A stretch of DNA of 64,000 bases, from NCBI GenBank assembly GCA_008360975.2, contig CM039185.1, positions 2,108,001 to 2,172,000 of the forward strand, given 5' to 3'. How positions within the stretch are numbered: the first letter of the stretch is position 1; each line of letters starts with the position of its first letter. The notes beneath the pieces were generated by a model. It did no database searches and was not told the DNA's origin. It saw nothing but the letters and a program-made list of their open reading frames with translations. Origin of the DNA: Lichenostomus cassidix (Eukaryota > Chordata > Aves > Passeriformes > Meliphagidae). A program made the translations under genes and the position numbers. Positions 12,701 to 24,700 of the stretch are shown here, piece by piece.

Positions 12701-15700
12701 AGGGAAAGTACCAAACCCCAAGTGAGAGCCACCCATCAGGTGGGCTGAAAATGGAAAGAGATGCATAAACCACTTTGAATATAAAGTGGACCAAGTCAAA
12801 ATTCAAAATAAAGCATTGGAATGCTTTAGTTGTTGCTTTATGTGCCAAGGAAAGGCAGTGGTATTTGTCAATTGTATCTAAAATAGCAAATTCCATCCTC
12901 TTTGTATTGCTGGAAACTCAAGGATGTGTCAAAATGCACTGTGAGCTTAATACCTCACCCTGAAATTAAGGGCAGCAAAGCCAAAGCACTTCCAGGTGAT
13001 CTGAGACTGTGATAAAACTCTTATTTCCATTCTTTTGGGGTTTTGTAATCACACTTCACTTGTCCATAGTAGTTTGCAAAATAAAGGCAGAAAAGTACAA
13101 CATAAGTTTATTTTTTCTGTGTATTCTTGGCTAAATTTAAGGCACTGTTTCTAGGTCACTATGACTAACCTGGTGTTTTAAGTGAGAACAGCTGATTGTG
13201 TTAATTTTCAAATGAACTCAAATGCAGAAAACCCTTCTGTTAGATCAGATAACTAATTCTGGCTGAGGGAGCTGACATTTTAAATGAAACCATAATAAAG
13301 CATCATATTGATTTAATTCTGAAGAACACAGCAAAGACAAAGTGCTGCTTTTCGATGGAAGTAAATAATTTCCTGTGCTTTTTGTTTGTATAGCAGTGAT
13401 CTGAAATCTGTTGATTTTTTTTTTTTTAGGAAATTTGTATTTTCTCTAACATAAACATTGTTTTTTTGTAGGGCGCCAATGCCTCTGCTTTGGAGAAAGA
13501 GATTGGTCCTGAGCAGTTCCCTGTGAATGAGCATTATTTTGGCTTGGTCAATGTAAGTGAATTTTCTCTCCTTGAAATGCAGGGTTTTAATTCATATCCT
13601 AATTTGGAGCTGAACAGGATTCTCTGTGAGAACTTGATTGATGAGCACGTCTCACTTCGAGTGGGACTGAGCCTAGACACCACATCCTGCAGTGTGGTTG
13701 TTAACCAAGAGACAATTTCATCTGAAACACAGAAAAATAAATGTATTTCTTGTAAAGGCTGTGACAGAACCCTTCCTACTCTGACACGTTTCTAATTCGA
13801 GCTTCTTAATATTTAGCTGGAAAGTGGGAACTAATAAAGTGTGTCCATTGTTCATATGCTCCTCTAGAGAAGATTTTCCACTGATGCTGCAGTGCAGGGG
13901 AGGTTTGAAGATGAAAATGTGTTACTTTTCTAAAAAAAAACCCTCTCGTGGGAGGACTGGAAGTTTTTATGCAAGAGATGAATGACATGGGCTGGGTCCA
14001 TCATTTCCTTAGGTGTAGTAATACTCCTTTTGGATTTTTGACAGCCTGGTGTAGCCATGAACCCTCCAAAAATGTGTCACTTTGTGTGGCTTGGCTGTGG
14101 GGCAGCAGAGCTGTCTGCCTGCATTAATTGTGGAGAGAGGATGTTGATCCCAAGGTGGTTTATAGAAACAGTGGTTCTGTGGCATCTTATTTATGATGGG
14201 AAAATACAATTTGGGCATAACTCACTAGAAACAAAGATATTTCTGGGTGCTGCTTGTCAAGGTTTTGCCGAAAGCTGGGACATGCTCCATCTCTTCACAC
14301 ACCAAGTAAGGCCAGCTAAGTGGTATTTATTGAGCTCATTAGAGACCCAGTTAATTGACATAGTGTGGGTTTCTGGCAGTTTTTATTTCAGACACCCAGC
14401 TATCCAAGCACACAGAATTCTGTTCCTTAACTGTGGTGTTAATTGCCATTCCAAAGCTGCTGAGGTTGGTACCATAATGGGAGAAATGGAAGGCATCTCC
14501 AGTGGTAACAGAAACAGCAGAATGGTGTGAAGAGGAAAAACAACATCCTAAAAATAACCAGAATTATTAGAACCACATCCATTCTCTGTTTTGAAGGACA
14601 AAATATGACTAATGCTGTTGTGCTTCATTTCTAGCAGTCGGTTTCTTTAGCGTGGTTGTTTTCACGCCGTGCTTTTTCCAGAGTTATTTCTGGTTCTTTC
14701 ATGATTTGAGATTAATGGGAGCATTTGAAAGAGGGCAGTTTCGTGGCTTCAGCATCACTGCTGTTAAATGTGTGGTTGCACTGTGAATAGAATCAGGTGT
14801 TGAACTCGTGGGCAGTGGAGGCTTCAGACTTGGGGTTGAATAGTTGTTTCTTTTTGAATCAGTGAGCTGAGTTAAACTGTGTCCAAAGCCTCTGCAGAAT
14901 ATGTGGGAGAAGGGGACAGCCTTTTAAAACAGTTTCTATGTACTGTAGTGCAAGAGGGATGGAACAATGGGGTCATTCCAGAATTTCACCTCAGTTTGCA
15001 TTTTAAGAAGCTCCTGTCTTCAAATAAGTCTTCAAACTGAGGATGCCTGTTTTATGTTGTGTGCAAATTTATTTAGCATGGTGTTTCTTTGTTTGTCTAG
15101 GTCACTAACAAGGATGTGAGTGATTCTCTCCTGATTCATGTGTTTGTTTAGCTTCCATATTTATTTTCCTCATGTCAATAAGTTTTAACTGTTGTTCCCT
15201 GTTGTTTGCATATGGTATAAATCAATGTTACTGTAGCTATAATCTGTGACCTTTTGAGCTGTATGAATGAAGCTGTTCATTTTCTGTTTCAGCCAAAGTG
15301 ATTATTAGCTTGAAACAGTTCTGCAACAGTAATCACACCAAATTTGAGTGAGCAGTGGCCATGTCTGAGCACCACTTCAGAAAAGTCTCTGTTCTGCAGG
15401 CAGATTTTTATGCTTCTTTGGTTTATTTAAAATGTGTTGCTCTCGGGATGCACAACCTCATTACCAGAATATTGAGGGGCTGGCAAATTTGTTTTCCTTT
15501 CTTGAAGCAAGAGCAGCAGCTCTGAACCCGTGGTGTGTTGCTGTGAGTGATAAGCTGCTGTCCCTTGTCCCTCCTTGCTCAGCCACGGGGAGCTGCCTCT
15601 GGCAGGCCTTATCTGTGCTCTGACACTGCCTTAAGGCAGGGCAGGGACCAACAGCTGCTCTGTGCATTGCCCTGCACCATGTGCTGCTCAAAACGCTCCA

Positions 15701-18700
15701 TTGTGAGCAGGAAGTATTGATTGGATTCTGTTAGTAATTTATGATGTGTTTTACCACTGGGATTGGCTCAGCTGGTCTGAGCAGGGTGCTGATCATGCCA
15801 AGGTTGTGGGTTTGATCCCCATTTGGGTTGTTCACTTAGGGGTTGGACTCAGTGATCCTTGGGGGTTCCTTCCAACTCAGAACATCCTGTGAAATTCATT
15901 ATTTCTTTATTTTGGGTCCTTGACACCTCTTCCCAGCAGGGTCTCCCCTCCTAGAATGAGTAGTGCTGTGTCTCCAGAAATTTTGATTCTGCGATTAGCT
16001 TTCATTTTATTTTCTGTTTATTTATTTATTTTCTGGGTATTCCCAGTATCCCTGTGACTGTTGTCTGCTCTCCCTTCCCTTACTGGTACAAGGCTCAGCC
16101 TTTCCCCCACTCCAACCAGTATTCCCCAGCAGATGAGCTCTGCCAGGTGACTTTCCCAGTTTCACTGTGTGACATTCTCAATGAACAACCTCTTCCTCTC
16201 GTTCCTTTTTGACAGCCCTAACCCAAAGCCCTTTGTTTTCCTTCTGTTCTGTTTTTCTGACCAGTTCGGCAATACCTGCTACTGCAACTCGGTCTTACAG
16301 GCACTTTATTTTTGTCGGCCATTTCGGGAAAAAGTTCTGGCATACAAGGTGCAGCCTCGAAAGAAGGAAAGCCTCCTGACCTGCCTCTCTGATCTCTTCA
16401 ACAGTATTGCCACGCAAAAGAAGAAGGTGGGAGTCATCCCACCCAAGAAATTTATTTCCCGATTGAGGAAAGAAAACGGTAAATGAATCGATGAGTTTGG
16501 AATGCCTCTTTAAGCATGTGAAACATTAAACACAGCTTCCTTCTTGAGTCTGAATTGTCAGGTTTGAACAGGTTGCTCAGAGGTTTTTGCGGTGTGAATT
16601 TCACCACCTCTGTGCTTGTCCTGTGAGCTTGGCTTTATCTCAATATCTGTGTTTCTGGAGCTGCCTGGAGTGTGTGCACATGTGCAGATATTCCACCCTG
16701 GCATGGTGTTCCCTAGAGGAGCAAGTCAGCACACTCCAGGTCATTGCTCCAGGCTGTCAGGAGCTCTCAGAGGAGACTCAGCCACTCATAGCCTGTTCTC
16801 TGGCATTTGTGGCAGGATAAATTCCTTAGGATGAGCAGTGGTGGTTGTTTCCCAGGGCTGTTTGGTGAGGAGAAGTTCTGGCTGTTGATTTATCCTCTCT
16901 GCTTGAACTTGAAAAGATAACAAACTTCCAGTAGGGGATTTTTGCCCTTGATGCTGGACTTAATGAACTAATGGCCCAAGGCAATACATCTGAATTTCTT
17001 TATTTCTCTCCATCTCCAAAGAAAAGAAGAAAAAAGCTACAAAAAAACCCCAAACCAATCATGGTTTTCTTCAGTTCCGAGAAATCCCCAGTGAAGTTTC
17101 CTTAATGTTATTTTTCAGCTGTTTGCTTCTTGCAACCTGAGGATAACCAAACATCCATTGAGAGAACAACAAAGTGCCATTCTTCCCAAACTCACCAGCA
17201 TAACCAGAGCTGTGTAACAGGGGAGAGGAGGGCAGGGAAAAAAAGCACAGTGAGCTGGTGTTGGGAAGTGTCTGTCGTTGTTCATTGTCCTCCCTCTCTT
17301 CCTTTCCAGAATTATTCGATAATTACATGCAGCAGGATGCACACGAATTCCTCAACTACCTACTGAACACTATTGCTGACTTACTCCAAGAGGAGAAAAA
17401 GCAGGAGAAGCAGAATGGGAAGCTCCAGAACGGCAGCATTGAGAGTGAAGAAGGAGACAAGGCTGATCTGACGTGGGTCCATGAAATCTTCCAAGGAACA
17501 CTAACCAATGAAACCAGATGTCTTAACTGTGAGGCTGTACGTGCACAAGCAAACCACACCTCTTAGCTTTCTCTCAGCTTCTGGATTGTTTGCCCTAACA
17601 CTAAGCACCCTTTCTCATTTATTAGGGTAGATGAAATTGCACTGTGTCTATTAAAATATGGAGCATAGCCTATTTTAGGACTGTATCAGCTCTATGTTCA
17701 AAGCAATGCTCATTAAGGTATGTTGCCCAGAAAAAGCGCAGTGTTTTCCCTGTTCTTCCTCCCTGTTTCCATCGAGGCAGCTGCACCTGGCTGATCCAAG
17801 CTGCCTTTTTGTCTCCATGTTATTCCCTGTGTCAGTGGTTGAGAGTTTCTGTTGTGTTTCTCCATGAGAGTTGCTCTTAATTGAACTCTGGGATGAACTG
17901 AGTTGCTCGAACTGAATTCTGTGCTTGGTCACAATTCTGTCTGTGGCCACTCTGTTTGAGAGCAAAAAAAGTGCCATGAAATCTAGAATTAGAACCACAC
18001 CACCTTCAGCCCAGGGATTTGTAGTTAGTCATATGCTCTGATTTAATAGTGCTAAAAGAAAAAATTTAAAACCCAGATGGGGAGAGAAATAAAAAAAAGA
18101 AGTGATTACAACAGAAAAGGCTGTTCTTGGTGTTTGAAATCTAAAGTTATGGCTATGTGGTGAGGAAAAGCTCTGAAAATGACATTAATAGGATTCTGTC
18201 TCAAGGATTTTGCGATGAAATGTGACTGCTCCACAAATGGAAACATGGTTTTCCTCACTGCTAACCCATTTAATTGAAGAGCCATCTGCCTGGTTCTGCC
18301 TTGCCTCTAAGTATTGACTGTTACACCCTGAGATGCAGCAGAAAGCTGCATCAGGCTGCAGAGAAAATGGGATGTGGTTAAAGCTTCTCCACTGAGAGCT
18401 CTGAGTGGTTAAAACTCAGGTTTGCCAGCGAAATAATCAGATGTGTCTTAAAATCTCAGAGGAGAGAAATGTTTTATGAGAAAAGGTTTGGGGTTTTGTG
18501 CTTTTTTCCCCAGGGTTTTGGTTTTGTTTTATTGTTGTTAAATTGTTTTATTGGTTTTTTTCCCAATATTCCTCTTCAGATTTTAGTAACACATCAGATT
18601 ATTTAGTCAGTCTTAGTTTACCTCAAGAAAAGGCCTCTGTGTGTGTGTGTCTGCATTTCTTTTTAATCACATTGCACCATTCAAGAAATGGTTAGAAGAA

Positions 18701-21700
18701 ATCTGCCAGTTCTAAATTGTTATCAAATATCTCTTTTTCTTATTTTTTTTAAGGTTAGTAGCAAAGATGAGGACTTTCTGGACCTCTCGGTTGATGTGGA
18801 ACAAAATACATCAATTACACATTGTCTAAGGTAAACAGAATTCTTGGGGAAAGGAAAAAAATACCAGAAGCAAAGAGCCTGGATTAGTTATTCTCTCGTG
18901 CAACAGTTGTAGGCTTTGATATGTGGTGAAATACTGTGAGTTTTGGAAGGTTTCTTAGTGGTTTTTAATACTTAATGAGTGTTAGTGATGGCTAAGATTG
19001 ATTCTCACCTTCTTTTATGGGGATTTGAATTGGTTACATCACACAGCCAGGTTTTATCAAAAATAAACACACCGTGTTTGGTTTTGCAATAAACTGTTAA
19101 TTATTTTAATATTGTCATTGAATTTCAGTTGCCTTCTCCTGATGTTTAGGGTCAGTTTTGCTTTTCCTCAGAGACATTTGCTCTGTGTGTTTGTCTGCTG
19201 GATCCAAGGCTTATCAGCTCTGCTTGGATACTGCAATTTGCATACAGCATCTGGCTCTTTAATAGCTGATAATGGATCTGTAATTGCTGGGAGCTGAAGG
19301 ATAATCCAGACTCTGCTACTTAATGGCTGGAGATGTGAACATTTAATTTCTGACACGAAAGAAAACATGGAATGGCTACTGATGGAAACAAAACTCAGTC
19401 GCCTTATTGCTGTTTATTACCTTGCCTAGCCAGAAAATAGGGTGTAAATTCCAGATTTTTCCAGCTGAACATTGCTGCTGCATCCCAGGAGTGGCACAAC
19501 TCCACCTCAGATGGGTCTGGGAGCACCATGAATGAAAGGAGCTTCATCCTCTGTGTGTTGTTTGGGGGTTTTTTTCAGCATTATCAGCAGTAGCTTTTAC
19601 CTGGATGCTCTGGAATATCCCTGCTCATGCCACTCTCTGATTTCCACAGGGGATTTAGTAACACTGAAACTCTATGCAGTGAATACAAATACTATTGTGA
19701 GCAGTGCCGCAGCAAACAGGAGGCACAGAAGAGGTAAGGGCCAAACATTCAGGCTGAGGGAGATGTTCTCTTAAAATTTCTGGGGAAATACTCTTGGTGG
19801 ATTGAGTAAGAAAAGGTAAGATTGTTTAGGTCTGTGTTTGATGAAGGAAGAGTGGAGAGACCAAGTGGCTTCATCATGAGGAGGTGAATTCTGTGTTTCT
19901 CCCAGAAGAGTTTCAGTCTGGTGATTACAGACATCCACATTTTCCCCAGTTGGCATTAATCAGCTTAAAGCCACTGGAAAACCTCCCATCTGCTTTGTCT
20001 GTGAGCTCCAGATACAAAAAAAATCCTATTTCTCACCTCAGACTTGGTCACAGCCAGAGCAGCAACACAGATTTATTCCAGCTCTGTCTTCCCATTGATT
20101 TGGGATAAAATTGATGTTCTCCTGCAGTTGTCCTGCATTCAGCTGTTAGTTGTGCTGTTAGAAATTGAGAATAAATATTACCTGTTCTCCCAATGTGAGA
20201 AAAAGCAGCGTTTTAAACATCTTCCCAATATTTTGGATGCCATGCTGAAGTTGTTCTTGAGCAAACCTTTACTTGGGGTGTTTTCCTAACCCTCCTCCTA
20301 TATTCCATGTATTTCTCTGCTGCAGAATGAGGGTGAAGAAGCTGCCCATGATCCTGGCTCTGCACCTGAAGAGGTTCAAGTACATGGACCAGCTGCACCG
20401 CTACACCAAGCTGTCCTACAGGGTGGTGTTCCCCCTGGAGCTGCGGCTCTTCAACACCTCGGGGGATGCCACCAACCCTGACAGGATGTATGACCTGGTG
20501 GCCGTGGTGGTTCACTGTGGCAGGTACACCTTCTGTGCCTTTCTTGGGCATTTTACAGGAATTTCTCATCCCTGTGTTGTTTTACCACACTGCTTGGCAA
20601 TGCAGGAGCTGCTGGCTGGCTGGAAGTATTTTTATTTTTTTTTTAAATTTCTACCTGTTTTACTACGTTTTTTGCTATTTTAAATTCTACTTTCAGGCTA
20701 AGATTTGTCATTTTATCAGCACAGTGGGACATCAGAAAAGTTCTTCCTTTGAACTGTAGCAAAGCTACATCTTTACATCTTAAATCTTTACATCTTAAAG
20801 CAAAATCTTTAAATAACCCCAAAACAAAAAAACCTCCTCCCACCCCTAACCCTGCTTTCCAAGAAATCTAAATGGAATAAAAATCTTGGAAAAACACCTA
20901 CTAAAATAGAATTAAATTGTATTTTTCATGTGCTGCTGACTAATCCCTCGAAGTTTCTTTAGAAGCTGGTGCCATCATGTGGAATAAACTGTGCACTGCT
21001 GGGTTTTTAATATAACCTTATTTTCTTCATGAAATTTTTTTCAGAATGGCTTCAGTTCTGGTAATAAAAGCAAAGAGGAAAAAAATTTAAGCATTTTAGG
21101 AAAAAAAGCCCTCATGGGAGGGAAAAAATATTTATAACTGCCTTTGGGATGTGTGAGTCTTAATGTTATTACAGCAGAAAATTCTTTTGAAATATCTTTG
21201 TAAGGAGCAAAATGCTAATTATTTGTAAATTTAGTATAAATAAACTTTGCGTAATTCTGGGAGATTTTGTTGTGATGCAGATATACTGTTTATTTAATTT
21301 TTATCATATTAGGGTTTTATCCAATGCATTTTTTGGTGTGGTTTTTAACTTGTCATACCCATGCCTACACTTACATGTTTGGATTATGGTAATTAATAAT
21401 TCAGATTATTAAATGGTTTTGCTTTTCCTTCTCAAACCCCTTATGTTTGCGAGGCTTTTAGGATTCCTGTGACTCATCTGCTCTCAATTCTTACTGGGAA
21501 CTTACCAAAGGCTTGAGATAAATGAAATTTTCTAAATATTTTGAGTTCCCAGAACTTGTTTGAAATATTTTGCACTTAGAGTTTTACTTTCCATTTACTT
21601 GCCCTAAACAAATGAGTTCCTTTCTGTGTTGAATATTGTGTTTATCAATAATTCTGGAAGGACTGGAGACTTTCTTTGTCCTAAAACTGGTAAAAATATT

Positions 21701-24700
21701 GGGTTTTTAAAGCCTTACATAGATCCTAAAGGTGGGGAGAGGGAATATTTGTTCCCACTCTATCCCTGGGCTCTTTTCTCAGGATTTGAGGTCAGTAAAT
21801 TATAATTTTCCATCCATTCATTGTCTCAAACCAGTCCCTTCCCAGGGCAGCCTGCCTGCCTTTACTCTTGGATTGAGGTCATTTTATTGGCCTTCCAGGT
21901 AAGTCTTTGGGATGTGGACAATGGGATTGGACTGAAACTTCCACCAGAAAAGTGGGAAGAGCAATGCCAGAAGGTCTGACTGTGGTCAGCCATGGGTTAA
22001 ACCACAGTGAGAATTAAAGGAATTCCTCCTGTGATTTCAAATATTTCACACCTGATTTAATTCAAAACTTGACAATGGTCAAAATACTCAGCAGTGGTGA
22101 ATACAACACCACAGTGCTTGAAATAACTAATTTTAATTTTGTTTTTGGAAATCTACGAATATAGAAATATTTATAAAATTGTATATTTTGAATATTTTCT
22201 ATTTTCAAATAGCCAAGAATGACATTTTAATTGAAACAATTTGGCAAAAATCTAAGAACTTAACCAGTGTTACGGAGCTGGGCCAGGCAGAGCTGCATCC
22301 TGGGAAGGGAAATGTCTCGTGGATAATATTTTTTATCCCATGTCAATTAATTTAATATTTTTTATCCATTTTAATTAATCCCTTTTTCCTGCAGTGGCCC
22401 AAACCGTGGGCATTACATCACCATTGTGAAGAGCCACGGCTTCTGGTTGCTGTTTGATGATGACATTGTAGAGGTGGGTAAGGAACATCAGAACTCCCAA
22501 AAACTCTGCTTTCAGCCCAGTTTTAGGCTCCTTTCCATTGCTATCTTGCATTTCATTGCTGCACTTAAGAGCCTCTCACTTGTCACCAACAAATTGGAGT
22601 GTAGAAAAACTGTAAAAAAATTATTTTTCGTGTTAATATTGAAACAGCTCAAGTAAATTTTTCCTTTTCTGCCAACATATCTGTAAAGGCTAATATCCAC
22701 AATATTTCTATATCCATGGATTTCACATAATTATTAAGCAAATATCAAACAGTAGAACAAATGCCACAGCAGAGCTGCATTTTGTAAAGATGAAAATGCC
22801 TTGTTTGTCTTAGAGATCCTGTGGTCAAGGCCTGATTAAGTGTCTAAATAGCAAAATCCATGCTTGTGTTGAAATAAAAATGTAGGACATTCCTCATTTT
22901 TAATTTTTTTTTAATCTTTGCATAGCTTTGAGCATCAGGATGTGTGTGACTGTCAACAGTTTCCTTTCTCCCTTTTCATATTTTTGGGTTTATTTTCCTC
23001 TGCCTCTGTCTTAGGCTAAGTACAGAATTGACACCTAATTTTGGAAATCGTGTTCACCTCAGTATTTTAAAATGCAAATATTCTCTGTCTTTTCTGCGCA
23101 GGAGATGAACTTTGTAAAGTAACCCTCCTCTTATTCTGTACTTGTTTTCTGTCAGTCCCTTCTGTGTTGTAAGGTTGAAACCAAATTTCTGTTTATCTGC
23201 AGACGCTGTTGACACTTTTAGAGATGTGCCAAAACATGGCTTTTCAATAAGTGCTGCCTGTTCCTGGGCACTAAATCCAAGGAACTGTCACAAGCTGGAA
23301 GTAGTTCCTCTCTCCTGGAAAAAAACCACATTTTTTTTCCTTTAGGTCGCTTTTCTGTCCTTCTGTCTTTTTCAAGTTCATCTTCTTTTATAGAATTTCT
23401 TTAAAATGCTATAAAAATCAAGCTCTTTGGAAGGTTAACATTCCAGCTGTGGCTACCAAACAGGTATTAATTAACCAGCAGAGTTGAGAAGGTGAATGCA
23501 AAGCTCTTGTTTGCAGATGCTGCAGCAGAAAGAGAGCCCAGGAAAAGGCTTTTCGCCCTGAAATCCAAAAAGCTTTATTACATTTTTGGCAAGTGATAGG
23601 AATGAACAGCTCCAAACTGTCAGTAGGAAGTAGTTTGTCCTCATTACCCACTAAATGTCACTAAAAAGGCATATTTATCTGTCTGTTAGGATTTCATTGG
23701 AGGGCCAACTTTCAATTAAATTGGAGAGAGATGATCATCAACCATCCTGCAGCATATGTGGGAAAGCATCAAATGCAGGGGGCAGAGCAGTCCAAGTGGG
23801 ATCCTGAGCCAGGCAAAAGGAATTGAGAGCCCTGAGTCAGTGATCTCTGGCTGATTTGACATGTTGTCACCAGAGCAGCCAGGGGATGACAGTGTTATCT
23901 GGAGCAGAGGGGAGAAAATCCATCCATGGAGCTCTCCAAACTGAGGGGAGGGAGAGAATGTGTCTCTGCTTAAAAAATAGCTCAGAGATTGGCAATTGAA
24001 TGCTGGAAATGGGATTCCAGAATAGGATTTGGAGAGCTAGAATAGATGTCTGGAGATGAGCAAAGGGTGTGTAATCTCAGTTAACAAAAAACATGATTTT
24101 TAATGCCAGGTGAGGCTGCAGAATGCTAGAAGTTGCAGCTTTAGAGTATCAACCATCCACTGGTTTTTCCTCTAAAGCTGTAACTGGGTAAAACTATGTC
24201 TGGTCAAGTAAGAATGGGAAGAATAGAATCTATATAATCCCCTTTGAGTTCCACTCTGTTTTCTGTGGATAGTGAAATTAAAGAAGGAAGTCAGTTTTGC
24301 TGTGCTGCAACTAAAAATATCTGTGGGATGAATTAATGTGGCTCAAATGTTGGAGTTGCATTCAGAATGAGTAGTGGAAATAGGCTTGATTGCATGGCAA
24401 GTTGGTTGGCACTTAAAATAAAACATGTTTGACTTGTCTGCTAAATATATTGCAGGAGCTGAGGAGTGCTCTTGCACTATATTTCTGTTCAAATGTGCCT
24501 CTAACAGTTTGTAGTAACGTTATGTTAATAAATGGTGTGAAAATGCACCAACCTCAGGAGGGGATTTCAGCTTCCCCTCACTCCTGGAATGGAGAAAAGA
24601 CAAAACATCTGTTTGGAGGGATTTTTTTCCTCTCTCTGTGTTTTTAACAGAAGGTGTTTAGTTAATGTCTTCAAGAGACAATTTCTGCAGTTGATGCATC

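Larger units (their letters stand above)
711..13471 (+). other. USP12: intron 1 of the USP12-type gene
   Basis: A 12.8 kb GT-AG intron. The first 450 bp continue the CpG island and include a short GGGGCTCTGAG tandem near 880-920. The rest is AT-richer unique sequence with three CR1 fragments, a perfect hairpin near 4.17 kb, and small tandem duplications: 26 bp twice at 3255-3306, 17 bp twice at 4930-4969. I see no other exon in it. Confidence 0.85.

Noticed and set aside
15762..15835. Possible functional tRNA gene
   Set aside because: The acceptor stem and loops do not close, and the sequence continues into a CR1-like tail, so it is a SINE.
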